Origin: Pseudomonas alloputida
GTDB taxonomy: Bacteria; Pseudomonadota; Gammaproteobacteria; Pseudomonadales; Pseudomonadaceae
Reading direction: 5' to 3'
Length of the DNA: 64,000 bases
Assembly (NCBI RefSeq): GCF_021283545.2
Contig: NZ_CP128540.1
Coordinates: forward strand, 2,701,501 to 2,765,500
Below, in pieces: positions 53,581-61,731 of this stretch; the stretch's first letter is position 1, and each line of letters starts with the position of its first letter. The translations under genes and the position numbers were made by a program. Below the pieces are notes generated by a model. That model worked only from the letters and a program-made list of their open reading frames with translations. It was not told the origin of the DNA and searched no databases.

Positions 53581-54233
53581 ACGCCAAGCCTGCTTGCACA
53601 CTGTTGGCCCTGAGCCTGGCATTCGCCAGCCACCTGGCCATGGCCCACGCCGGTCACGCGCATGACGGCCATGCCGGGCAGCCCCCGGCGGCGCACCAGG
53701 AAAAGACCAGTGTGCGTTTTGCCGATGTGTCGCTGCTGAACCAGGACGGCATGCCGGTACGCCTGGAGAAAGACCTGGTGGGTGACCATCTGGTGGTCAT
53801 GGGCTTCATTTACACCAGCTGCACCACGGTATGCCCGGTGGTGTCGTCGATCATGGGCAAGGTCCAGCAGCAGCTGGGCGGCCGGGTAGGCGAGGAGGTT
53901 CGCCTGGTGTCGATCAGTGTCGACCCTCAGCGTGACGACGCCAAGCGCCTGCAAAACTATGCCAAGGCATTCCAGAAAGGGCCGGGCTGGAGCTGGCTGA
54001 CCGGTACCCCGTACGCCATCACCGAAACCCTGAAGGGGCTGGGCAGCTTCAACGCCGACCTCAGCCAGCACCCGCCGCTGATACTGGTGGGTGACGGGCG
54101 TAGCGGGCACTGGACGCGTTACTACGGCTTCACCGACCCGGGCGTATTGATCGATGAAATCAACCGCCTCAGTGCGCGCCGGGTACATGCCAAGAGCACC
54201 GCCATTGCCGACCATCACGAGGTGCAACCATGA
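53577..54233 (+). CDS. SCO1/SenC family copper chaperone (first copy)
   Basis: 218 residues with a signal peptide (ACTLLALSLAFASHLAMA) and a His-rich start (HAGHAHDGHAG). The thioredoxin-like SCO domain shows the CxxxC copper motif in YTSCTTVCPVVSS and the SQHPPLILV histidine further on. SCO proteins deliver copper or reduce cysteines of copper enzymes. Its start overlaps the propeller gene and its stop overlaps the second SCO gene, so it probably serves MnxG maturation. Confidence 0.9.
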   Translation: MNAKPACTLLALSLAFASHLAMAHAGHAHDGHAGQPPAAHQEKTSVRFADVSLLNQDGMPVRLEKDLVGDHLVVMGFIYTSCTTVCPVVSSIMGKVQQQLGGRVGEEVRLVSISVDPQRDDAKRLQNYAKAFQKGPGWSWLTGTPYAITETLKGLGSFNADLSQHPPLILVGDGRSGHWTRYYGFTDPGVLIDEINRLSARRVHAKSTAIADHHEVQP

Positions 54234-54895
54234 GCACTGCAACCTCCCACCGCGCTGGCATGCGGGCATTCGACTGGCTGGTACTGGGTGGCTGCCTGTG
54301 GATCCTCACGTCGGTGGCGTTCGCCCACGAAGGCCATGCGCCGCAAGCCCCCGAGCCGCAGCCAGCACCGCAGGCGATGGCCAGTGGTGGCGGTACCCGC
54401 GACGCCAAGACCTGGTTCACCGACACCGTGCTGAAGGACCAGAATGGCCGCGAGCTGCGCTTTTACAGTGACGTGCTCAAGGACAAGGTGGTGATGCTCA
54501 ACGTGATCTTCACCCATTGCACCGATGCCTGCCCGTTGATCACCCGCAAGCTGCGCGAGGTGCGCGAGGCCATGGGGCCAGCGCTGGCCGCCCAGGTGAC
54601 CTTCGTGTCGATCAGCAGTGACCCGCTGAACGACACCCCCGAGGCGCTGAAGGCGTTCGCCGCCAAGCAGGGGGTGGATGGGCCGAACTGGCTGTTCCTG
54701 ACCGGCGACAAGGCCAATGTCGACCTGGTGCTTGGCCGTATAGGGCAGTTCCTGCCGAGTCCCGAGCAGCATTCGACGCAGCTGATTGCCGGTGATGTTG
54801 CAGGTAAACGCTGGAGCAAGATTCGCCCGGATGCACCGCCAGCGGCGATTGCCCAGCGCATGCAGCTGTTGACCCAGCCGCTGGCCGGTCGGTGA
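54230..54895 (+). CDS. SCO1/SenC family copper chaperone (second copy)
   Basis: 221 residues. A hydrophobic N-terminal segment (FDWLVLGGCLWILTSVAFAHEGHA) acts as signal or anchor. The SCO domain has THCTDACPLITRKL (CxxxC) and the histidine in PEQHSTQLIAGD. It overlaps the genes on both sides by 4 bases. Two SCO copies in tandem suggest a division of work, such as different copper centres or a reductase/chaperone pair; this is inference. Confidence 0.9.
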   Translation: MSTATSHRAGMRAFDWLVLGGCLWILTSVAFAHEGHAPQAPEPQPAPQAMASGGGTRDAKTWFTDTVLKDQNGRELRFYSDVLKDKVVMLNVIFTHCTDACPLITRKLREVREAMGPALAAQVTFVSISSDPLNDTPEALKAFAAKQGVDGPNWLFLTGDKANVDLVLGRIGQFLPSPEQHSTQLIAGDVAGKRWSKIRPDAPPAAIAQRMQLLTQPLAGR

Positions 54896-56580
54896 GTATC
54901 ATGGGCCGCCTGGGGAATTGGCCTCTGTGGCATCCGCTTTTGTGGGAGCGGCCTTGCGTCGCGAAAGGAGCGCGCAGCGCTCCCCTCTTTCTGCGCTTGA
55001 GCTGCCACTGCCGGGGCTGCTGCGCAGCCCTTTCGCGACGCAAGGCCGCTCCCACAGGGCTTGCGATATGGCTTACCTGCGTGCTTGGCATGGCAACTTC
55101 GACCTCAGCCCTGGCCCTGGACCTGACCGACCACGAACAAGCAGGCAAACGCCTTTACCGCGAGGGCGTCTCCAGTAGCGACGCTCAATTGCAAGCCCGG
55201 GTCGGCGCCAGCGATATCACAGTCCCCGCCAGCGTGCTGCCCTGCGCCAGTTGCCATGGCAACGACGGCCGTGGCCGTGCCGAAGGCGGTGTGCGCCCCC
55301 CCGGCCTCGACTGGCAACGCCTGGCACTCGGTCAGGGCCCGCGCGAGGCCAACGGCCGCCGCTATCCGGCCTACACCGACAGCAGCCTGGCGCGGGCCAT
55401 CCAGCAGGGCATCGACCCGGCTGGCAATCGCCTCGACCCGGCCATGCCACGCTTCGAACTGACCTTGGCCGACCAGCGCAACCTCACCGCCTATCTCAAA
55501 CGCTTGGCCGATGAACGCGACCCTGGTGTGGAGGAGGGCGTGCTGCGCCTTGGCACGCTGCTGCCCGCGAGCGGTCCGCTGGCCGAAGCCGGGCAGGTGG
55601 TGCGTGCCGTGCTGGAAGACGGCGTGGGTCAACTCAACCAGCAAGGCGGCATTCACGGGCGGCGCCTGGAACTGGTCGTACTAGACCCAGGTTCCGACCC
55701 GGTCAGTGCCGAACGCGCCTTGCAACAGTTGCTCGAGCAAAAGCGGGTGTTCGCCCTGATCGCGCCATTGGCGCCCATGCTCGACCAGCGCCTGACGACC
55801 TTGCTGGCGCCACAGAACGTGCCGATGGTCGGCAGCACCCCGCGTAGCGGCGGCAGCGCACAGGTCTTCGACCCGCTACCCGGCTTGCCCGAGCAATTGC
55901 TGAGCCTGGCAGAGCACGCCCGTGTGGCGCTGGGCCTAGCCCCGGATGAGTTACGTGTGGTGTATGCCGGTAACGAACACGCCGCGTTGGCCGAGCAGGT
56001 GCGCGAGCGTTTACGACAGCAGGGCTGGGCGCCACCCGCTATCCAGGCGTTCGACGGCCAGGCGGTGGACGGGCAGGGCATCGTCTTCCTTGGCCGCGCC
56101 CAGGCCTTTGCCGAGTTGGCGGCGGCGTTGCAGGTGGCCGGCCGCGAGCCCTACCTGTTCGCTGCTTCCAGTCAGGTAGCCGGCGCTGTGGCGCGCTTGC
56201 CGGCGCAGTGGTCGCAGCGGCTGTTTCTGGCCTACCCCTACGTGCCTGAGGACTGGACCGAGCAAGGCCTGGCTGCGCTCGCCGGGCTGCAGCAGCGCCA
56301 GGGCCTGGATCCGCGCCAGGCGTCATTGCAGGTCAATACGCTATGCGCGTTGCGCCTGCTGAGCGAAGCGCTGAAGCAGATTGGACGGGATGCCAGCCGC
56401 GAGCAACTGATTGCTGCGCTCGAAGGCCTGCACGATGTGCCCACCGGCCTGACCCCGGCACTGGGCTTTGGCCCTGGTCGCCGCCAGGGCATGGCAGGTG
56501 CCCATGTGGTGGCGGTGGCCCTGCCCGGGCCACGCTTTACTTCGGTCAGCCCCTACCGGCCAGTGCCGGCCAGCCCTTGA
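54892..56580 (+). CDS. Cytochrome c fused to an ABC-type periplasmic binding domain
   Basis: 562 residues from GTG 54892, which overlaps the SCO stop. Residues 17-56 are encoded by a REP pair, and the true signal peptide (GLAIWLTCVLGMATSTSALA) follows it. A class I cytochrome c carries CASCH at 118-122, with PAMPRF as likely methionine-ligand area. From about 215 a branched-chain-type periplasmic binding domain (Peripla_BP_6-like) runs to the end (LRLGTLLPASGPLAEAGQVVRAVLEDGVGQLNQQGGIHGRRLEL). A haem plus ligand-binding protein could pass electrons from MnxG or sense a ligand. The role is unknown. Confidence 0.82.
   Translation: MSIMGRLGNWPLWHPLLWERPCVAKGARSAPLFLRLSCHCRGCCAALSRRKAAPTGLAIWLTCVLGMATSTSALALDLTDHEQAGKRLYREGVSSSDAQLQARVGASDITVPASVLPCASCHGNDGRGRAEGGVRPPGLDWQRLALGQGPREANGRRYPAYTDSSLARAIQQGIDPAGNRLDPAMPRFELTLADQRNLTAYLKRLADERDPGVEEGVLRLGTLLPASGPLAEAGQVVRAVLEDGVGQLNQQGGIHGRRLELVVLDPGSDPVSAERALQQLLEQKRVFALIAPLAPMLDQRLTTLLAPQNVPMVGSTPRSGGSAQVFDPLPGLPEQLLSLAEHARVALGLAPDELRVVYAGNEHAALAEQVRERLRQQGWAPPAIQAFDGQAVDGQGIVFLGRAQAFAELAAALQVAGREPYLFAASSQVAGAVARLPAQWSQRLFLAYPYVPEDWTEQGLAALAGLQQRQGLDPRQASLQVNTLCALRLLSEALKQIGRDASREQLIAALEGLHDVPTGLTPALGFGPGRRQGMAGAHVVAVALPGPRFTSVSPYRPVPASP
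54941..55056. repeat. REP pair inside a coding sequence
   Basis: Two REPs form a perfect 28-bp inverted repeat (54941-54968 and 55029-55056) separated by 60 bases. Both lie in the 5' part of the cytochrome/binding-protein reading frame, between the start codon and the signal peptide, and the frame stays open through them. Confidence 0.92.
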
Positions 56581-56592
56581 GCGGAGGTTGTC

Positions 56593-57234
56593 ATGCGGAT
56601 CGTGTGGTTGTGCCTGTTGCTGGTGCTGACCAGCGTGAGCTGGGCCGATGTGCCGGCGGCGCGGGTCAATGGTGTCGAGATCGGGTTGATGCGCCTGGAG
56701 CGCTACTTCAGCGAGTATCTGGACGCCCAGGGTAGGGCGGTGACCAGCATCCGCAACCCAGGCCTGTATAAACGCCTGCGCGACCAAGCGTTGGACGAGC
56801 TGATCGACAAGGAGCTGTTGTGGCAGGAAGCGCAACGCCAAGGTATTGCTGTCAGCGATGAGCAAGTGTCGGCGCAGGTTGGCGAGATCGAAGCGGCATT
56901 TGGCAGCCCGGCGTTATTCGAAAGGCGACTGGCAGAGGCGGGCTTCGACAGGGCGCAGTACACTGAATACACCCGGCATGAGATGGCGGCCCAGCAAGTG
57001 TACGCCCTGCTCAGCGCAGTCGACGCGCCGAGCGAGGGCGAAGTGGAGGCATTTTTTGATGCCAACCAGGACAGACTGCAAGGAGCGCAGAACCAAAGTG
57101 ATAATCCATTGGTCATACGCGAACACGGCCTGGCCTTGGCTCGGGCAACGCTCATCGGGCAGCGGGAGGCGCAGGCGCGCCAATCCGTGCGCCAACGTTT
57201 GCGCGAGTCCGCTAAAGTGGAAATCGCCGACTGA
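56593..57234 (+). CDS. SurA/PpiC-type chaperone, N-domain only
   Basis: 213 residues with a signal peptide (IVWLCLLLVLTSVSWA). A SurA N-terminal-like helical domain follows (ARVNGVEIGLMRLERYFSEYL … LRDQALDELIDKELLWQEAQRQGIAVSDEQVSAQVGEIEAAFG). There is no recognisable parvulin catalytic domain, so it is probably a periplasmic chaperone and not an isomerase. It is the last gene of the mnxG operon, 12 bases after the cytochrome fusion. Confidence 0.8.
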   Translation: MRIVWLCLLLVLTSVSWADVPAARVNGVEIGLMRLERYFSEYLDAQGRAVTSIRNPGLYKRLRDQALDELIDKELLWQEAQRQGIAVSDEQVSAQVGEIEAAFGSPALFERRLAEAGFDRAQYTEYTRHEMAAQQVYALLSAVDAPSEGEVEAFFDANQDRLQGAQNQSDNPLVIREHGLALARATLIGQREAQARQSVRQRLRESAKVEIAD

Positions 57235-57249
57235 GGCCGTTGAGGGCGC

Positions 57250-57312
57250 TTCCCCCAATGCTGGGGAATTAAGGTTTGGCAATATGCCATCATTTTCCCC
57301 GCTTGTGGGGAA
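57250..57312. promoter_or_regulatory. Twin TTCCCC/GGGGAA palindromes and a TGGCA palindrome
   Basis: TTCCCC-N7-GGGGAA (57250-57268) and TTCCCC-N6-GGGGAA (57295-57312) flank TGGCAATATGCCA (57277-57289). They lie between the SurA-like gene and the response regulator gene. They may be regulator-binding sites shared with mnxG, or hairpins ending the mnxG operon; there is no T-run. Confidence 0.5.
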
Positions 57313-57486
57313 CGGGTTGGGTGTGCCTGTTCAGCGTCTGTCAGTTGCTGGCCGGTACCTTAGTAAAATCAGTGATTTACAGTGGTGCAACATGACTATT
57401 CACGCCTGGCACGAAGCCTGCTCAAGTCTCTACAAGGGCGTACTTCGCAGACCGGGGAACCGGGCAGTATTTGGGAGTCGACCTTG

Positions 57487-58017
57487 GTGAACAGAGTATT
57501 GGTAGTCGATGACGAACAGACTCTTGCGCAAAACCTGCAAGCGTATCTGCAGGCGCAAGGCCTGGAAGTTCATGTTGCCCACGACGGTGCCAGTGGTATC
57601 GAACAGGCTGAAAGCCTGGCACCGCAAGTAGTTGTGCTGGATTACCGCCTGCCCGACATGGAAGGTTTTCAGGTTCTGGAGGCTGTACGCAAGAACAGGC
57701 AATGCCACTTCGTGCTGATCACCGCCCACCCCACCGTCGAGGTGCGTGAGCGGGCCGCCGAACTCGGAGTGAGTCACGTCCTGTTCAAGCCGTTCCCACT
57801 GATGGAGCTGGCGCGTGCGATCTTCGACCTGCTGGGCATCGAGCGCCGGCGCAGGGCCACGGACAACCCGGCCGAAGGGTTCGTCGAACGACGCCAGAAC
57901 AGGAACGAATCGTTCCCCCTGCAGTTGTACGATGGAAGCTGGGTGTTGGCCGACCGCCGCCGTAACGGCGCCAAGCCACCAGGGCCCGACGACGATCAAC
58001 TGCTCACAGGGGAATAG
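57487..58017 (+). CDS. Stand-alone response regulator (receiver plus short tail)
   Basis: 176 residues from GTG 57487, with GGGAG 8 bases upstream; a GTG at 57382 is in frame but has less support. Receiver domain: acidic pair D8-D9, phospho-acceptor D52 in VVLDYRLPDMEGF, switch residue T79 and K101 in FKPF. After about residue 125 there is only a 50-residue polar tail without a DNA-binding or enzymatic domain. No kinase gene is adjacent. It lies between the mnxG operon and the secretion genes and may control either. Confidence 0.87.
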   Translation: MNRVLVVDDEQTLAQNLQAYLQAQGLEVHVAHDGASGIEQAESLAPQVVVLDYRLPDMEGFQVLEAVRKNRQCHFVLITAHPTVEVRERAAELGVSHVLFKPFPLMELARAIFDLLGIERRRRATDNPAEGFVERRQNRNESFPLQLYDGSWVLADRRRNGAKPPGPDDDQLLTGE

Positions 58018-58129
58018 CGGCGCCCGCACCCCTGGCCGAGCCAGCCTGCGACGCGCCCCTGAGCGGAGTCGCAGGCCATGCCAGAAGCATTCGATGCAAC
58101 CCCGGAATCTGCAAAGCCTGCACCGACGT

Positions 58130-58212
58130 CTTCGCGGGCATGCCCGCTCCCACAGGATGTATGCAGCCCACAGACCTGTGATGTACCTGTGGGAGCGGGC
58201 ATGCCCGCGAAG
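58130..58212. repeat. REP pair at the start of gspE
   Basis: Two REPs form a perfect 27-bp inverted repeat (58130-58156 and 58186-58212) with a 29-base spacer. The second one contains ATG 58201, the likely gspE start, and GGGAG 5 bases before it. Confidence 0.92.
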
Positions 58213-59874
58213 AACCCAGCAAAAATTTCCGCCTACCCCCGCGACCTCCTGGCCCAGGCCCGTCTGCAAGCCACTGACGAGCGCCTGCTCGACTGCCTGG
58301 AACGCCTGGCCTGCGACACCCCCGACACCTTCACCCGGCGCCTGGGCCTGACCCTGCATTACCCCGTACTCGACAGCCACAGCCTGCTGGCCAGCACCCC
58401 ACGCTTCGACAAGCTGGCCTTGGCCCAGTGCCTCAAGCGCGAATGTGTGCTGATCGAGCAAGGCGGCCAGTTGCTGGGCGTGTTCGCCGACCCCTTCGAC
58501 CCCGCTCGCCTGGCCTGGATCGACGACGTACTGCAAGGCGCGCCGCTTTACCTGGCCCACGCCGCCGACCTGGCCACCTTCCTGGCCCGTCATGAAGAAA
58601 GCTTCCACGCAGTCGATGCCCTTGACCACGACGCCGAAGCCAGCAGCGAGGGCGACCCGCTGCAACGCCTGTCGCTGGCCAGTATCAGCGAAGACCAGAG
58701 CCGCGTGGTCAAACTGGTCAACTCCACCCTGTACGACGCCCTCAAGCTGCACGCCAGCGACATCCACCTGGGCATGACTGGCCAGGGCCTGACCATCAAG
58801 TACCGCATCGACGGCGTGCTCAACGGTGCCGGCAAGGCCAGTGGCAGCGCCTTCGCCGACCAGGTGATCTCGCGCATCAAGGTCATGGCCGAGCTGGACA
58901 TCGGCGAAAAACGCGTGCCCCAGGACGGCCGCTTCAAGGTGGCCGTGGGCGACCGGCAAATCGACTTTCGGGTGTCGATCATGCCTAGCATCTTCGGTGA
59001 AGATGCCGTGCTGCGGGTGCTCGACAAGCAGGACTTGTCCGACCGGGTCAGCGGCGTGCAGCTGCAAGCCTTGGGCTTTGCCGACGAAACCTTGCGCGCC
59101 CTGCGCCGGTTGGCGGCAGAACCCTACGGCATGATCCTGGTCACCGGCCCTACAGGCAGCGGCAAGACCACCACCCTGTACGCCATGATCAGCGAGATCA
59201 ACCATGGTGTGGACAAGATCATCACCATCGAGGACCCGGTCGAGTATCAATTGCCCGGCGTGTTGCAGATCCCGGTCAACGAGAAGAAGGGCCTGACCTT
59301 CGCCCGCGGCCTGCGCTCGATTCTGCGTCACGACCCGGACAAGATCCTGGTCGGCGAAATCCGTGACCCCGACACGGCCCAGATTGCCGTGCAATCGGCG
59401 CTCACCGGCCACCTGGTGTTCACCACCATCCACGCCAACAACGTGTTCGACGTGATTGGCCGCTTCAGCCAGATGCAGGTCGACCCCTACAGCTTCGTTT
59501 CCGCGCTCAATGCGGTACTGGCCCAGCGCCTGATTCGCCTGGCCTGCCCGCACTGCGCCACGCCCTGCGAACACGATGACGACACCCTGTATGGCTCAGG
59601 CCTAACCCGCGAGGGGGTGGCCGGCTGGACGTTCGTCCGCGTCAAGGGCTGCGGCCACTGCCGTGGCAGTGGTTACCGAGGCCGCAGTGCCATTGCCGAA
59701 CTGCTGCACCTGGACGATGACCTGCGGCAAATGATCGTGGAGCGCCGCCCGCTGGCGCAGATCAAGACGCTTGCCTGCCAGCGCGGCCTGCGCCTGCTGC
59801 GAGCCTCGGCCCTGGACCTGGTCCGCGATGGCCGTACCACCCTTGAGGAGATCAACCGTGTCACATTCATCTGA
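58201..59874 (+). CDS. gspE: Type II secretion ATPase GspE (Xcm-type)
   Basis: 557 residues from ATG 58201; ATG 58078 gives a 598-residue reading through the REP pair. GspE/PilB ATPase: Walker A GPTGSGKTTT, Walker B region ILVGEIRDPDTAQIAV, the HANNVFDVIGRF block, and a CPHC…CGHC tetracysteine zinc site. It powers pseudopilus assembly at the inner membrane. It starts a gene set ending in a secretin, with no other Gsp genes in between of the usual P, Y or Z kind. That agrees with the unusual Xcm system reported for Mn-oxidase export in P. putida GB-1. Confidence 0.9.
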   Translation: MPAKNPAKISAYPRDLLAQARLQATDERLLDCLERLACDTPDTFTRRLGLTLHYPVLDSHSLLASTPRFDKLALAQCLKRECVLIEQGGQLLGVFADPFDPARLAWIDDVLQGAPLYLAHAADLATFLARHEESFHAVDALDHDAEASSEGDPLQRLSLASISEDQSRVVKLVNSTLYDALKLHASDIHLGMTGQGLTIKYRIDGVLNGAGKASGSAFADQVISRIKVMAELDIGEKRVPQDGRFKVAVGDRQIDFRVSIMPSIFGEDAVLRVLDKQDLSDRVSGVQLQALGFADETLRALRRLAAEPYGMILVTGPTGSGKTTTLYAMISEINHGVDKIITIEDPVEYQLPGVLQIPVNEKKGLTFARGLRSILRHDPDKILVGEIRDPDTAQIAVQSALTGHLVFTTIHANNVFDVIGRFSQMQVDPYSFVSALNAVLAQRLIRLACPHCATPCEHDDDTLYGSGLTREGVAGWTFVRVKGCGHCRGSGYRGRSAIAELLHLDDDLRQMIVERRPLAQIKTLACQRGLRLLRASALDLVRDGRTTLEEINRVTFI

Positions 59875-60637
59875 CCGTTACTGCGCCGTGTTGGGCGCCG
59901 AGGGTGTCGGCCTGGGTCGCTGGCACAAGAACCACCACCAATGGCTGGGCAGCCGCGCGTTCGGCAGCGACGTCCCCCAACCGGCCTGGGAAACTGCCGT
60001 CGATGCACTTGCTGCACTGCTGGCCGAGCATGCGGTACGTGGCGCCCAGTTGCGGGTGCTGCTGTCGGCCCGTTACAGCCGCTTCTGCCTGGTGCCCTGG
60101 AGTGACGCCATCGGCCACCCTCGCGAGCTGGACGCCTATGCCCGCGCTTGCTTCGAAAACCTCTACGGGCAGCCGTTAGACGACTGGCGCATCGTGCTGT
60201 CACCGGAGCCTGCCGGTGCCGCCCGCATCGCCACGGCGCTGCCCGAAGCCTTGCTGCAGCGGCTGCAGGCACTGGGCCGGGAGAGCCGCCTGAGCCTGCG
60301 CTCGGTGCAGCCATACCTGATGGCTGCATACAACCGTTGCTGGTCACAGCTGGAGCAGGGTGACTTTCTGTTCGTGCTGGCCGAGCCGCGCCGCAGTGTA
60401 TTGCTGCTGGCCGCCGGCGGTGCCTGGCAGCAAGTGCTGGCGCAAGGCTGCGCTGACAGCGACCAGGCCCTGCAAGCACTGATCGAGCGTACCTGTGAGC
60501 TGTACGGCGAGCACCTGCCGCGGGTGTACCTGCATGCCCCGGGCCGCTGCGACGTGCCGCAACTGGCGGCCGTGCAATTGTGCCAGCCGGCCAGCGAAGC
60601 CGACCCGCTGTGCGCCATGTGGCGGGCGGTGGCCTGA
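59858..60637 (+). CDS. PilM/GspL-cytoplasmic-like protein of the secretion module
   Basis: 259 residues from GTG 59858 (AGGAG upstream), overlapping the end of gspE. No membrane segment or signal is visible. The layout (RYCAVLGAEGVGLGRW … YSRFCLVPWSDAIGHPRELDAYARACFENLYG … FLFVLAEPRRSVLLLAAGGAWQQVL) fits a divergent actin-like protein as in PilM, MshI or the cytoplasmic half of GspL. The function is assigned mainly from gene order. It probably links GspE to the inner-membrane platform. Confidence 0.68.
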   Translation: MSHSSDRYCAVLGAEGVGLGRWHKNHHQWLGSRAFGSDVPQPAWETAVDALAALLAEHAVRGAQLRVLLSARYSRFCLVPWSDAIGHPRELDAYARACFENLYGQPLDDWRIVLSPEPAGAARIATALPEALLQRLQALGRESRLSLRSVQPYLMAAYNRCWSQLEQGDFLFVLAEPRRSVLLLAAGGAWQQVLAQGCADSDQALQALIERTCELYGEHLPRVYLHAPGRCDVPQLAAVQLCQPASEADPLCAMWRAVA

Positions 60638-60638
60638 C

Positions 60639-61181
60639 ATGCGCCGCCTCGACCTGGAATTCCAGCCACGGCGCAGCGGACCGTTGGTTTGGTCGCTGCT
60701 CGCCCTTGCCTGCGCCATGGTCGCCGGCCTGGTGCTGCTGCAGCAACGCTTGCAGACCGAGCAAGTGGCGCTGGAAGCCAACGTCCATAGCCTGGAACTG
60801 CAACTGGGCCGCCGCCCGGCCATCGCACAACCCAAGAACAGCGCTGCCAGCCGGGAGCAGGCTGAGCGCCTGGCACAAATGCGCAGTGTGTCGCAGCAAC
60901 TGCAACGTCCTTGGCAGCAACTGTTCGCCATGCTTGAAGCCATGCCGCAGGACGACGTCGCGCTGCTCGGCCTGACGCCGGATGCGCGCAAGGGCCAGGT
61001 GCGCATTGCCGCCGAGGCACGCAACCTCGAAGCGATGCTGCAGTACCACCAGCGGCTGGAAGCCAGCGATGAGCTCAGCGACGTATCGCTGCTCAACCAC
61101 GAGGTACTCGCTGCGCGGCCCGAGCACCCGGTGCGCTTCACCCTCACCGCCACCTGGGAGACCGGCCATGCGCGCCCTTGA
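60639..61181 (+). CDS. PilN-like inner-membrane protein
   Basis: 180 residues from ATG 60639, one base after the previous stop. A short cytoplasmic start (MRRLDLEFQPRRSG), one membrane helix (PLVWSLLALACAMVAGLVLLQ), a coiled coil (QRLQTEQVALEANVHSLELQLG) and a small periplasmic ferredoxin-like domain give the PilN/GspL C-terminal layout. With the previous gene it would replace one normal GspL protein. Confidence 0.75.
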   Translation: MRRLDLEFQPRRSGPLVWSLLALACAMVAGLVLLQQRLQTEQVALEANVHSLELQLGRRPAIAQPKNSAASREQAERLAQMRSVSQQLQRPWQQLFAMLEAMPQDDVALLGLTPDARKGQVRIAAEARNLEAMLQYHQRLEASDELSDVSLLNHEVLAARPEHPVRFTLTATWETGHARP

Positions 61182-61731
61182 ATCGTTCAGCAGCCTGATC
61201 CTCCAGGAGCGCCTGCGCGTTGTCGGCCCGGTAGGCCTGGCTGCCGTAGCCGTAGGCCTGCTCGCCATTGGCGTTGGGTGTGCCGGCGTGCTGCCGCAAT
61301 GGCAAAGCGTACGCGAACTGCGTGTCACCGAAGCGCAGGCCAGCGAACAGGTAGGGCGTGTCAAGCGGGGTGAGCTGAAGATTGCGGTCCAGCCCGAGCA
61401 GCAGGCCCTCGACAGCCTGCGCCAGCAACTGCCCGGTCAGCCCCAGGCCAGCGAGTTGATCGAGCGTCTGTACCGTCTGGCCAGCGCCGAGCGCATCAGC
61501 CTGGCCCGCGGTGAATACGCGTTGGGTATCGACCCCAAGACCCAGCTGGCCCGCTACCAGATCGTGCTGCCAGTGCGCGGCAGCTACCCGCAGATTCGCG
61601 GCTTTATCAAGGGCCTGCTCAAGCAACTGCCGACGCTGGTGCTGGAAGACCTTGAGCTGCAACGCAAGCGCATCGGCGACAGCGAGCTCAATGCCCGCCT
61701 GCGCATGACCCTTTATCTGTCGAGGTCGTGA
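61168..61731 (+). CDS. PilO/GspM-like inner-membrane protein
   Basis: 187 residues from ATG 61168, overlapping the previous gene by 14 bases. One membrane helix (GLAAVAVGLLAIGVGCAGVL) is followed by a coiled coil and a periplasmic alpha/beta domain (SASERIS-type YRLASAERISLARGEYALGIDPKTQLARYQIVLPVRGSYPQIRGFIKGLLKQLPTLVLEDLELQR). This is the PilO/GspM arrangement. It presumably pairs with the PilN-like protein. Confidence 0.78.
   Translation: MRALESFSSLILQERLRVVGPVGLAAVAVGLLAIGVGCAGVLPQWQSVRELRVTEAQASEQVGRVKRGELKIAVQPEQQALDSLRQQLPGQPQASELIERLYRLASAERISLARGEYALGIDPKTQLARYQIVLPVRGSYPQIRGFIKGLLKQLPTLVLEDLELQRKRIGDSELNARLRMTLYLSRS

Noticed and set aside
57277..57289. Possible sigma-54 promoter before the response regulator (TGGCAATATGCCA)
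   Set aside because: GG and GC are only 6 bases apart instead of 10, so it does not fit the -24/-12 layout; it was kept only as a palindrome.
58130..58212. CRISPR-like repeats
   Set aside because: The repeats are inverted REPs, not direct repeats with equal spacers, and no cas genes are present.
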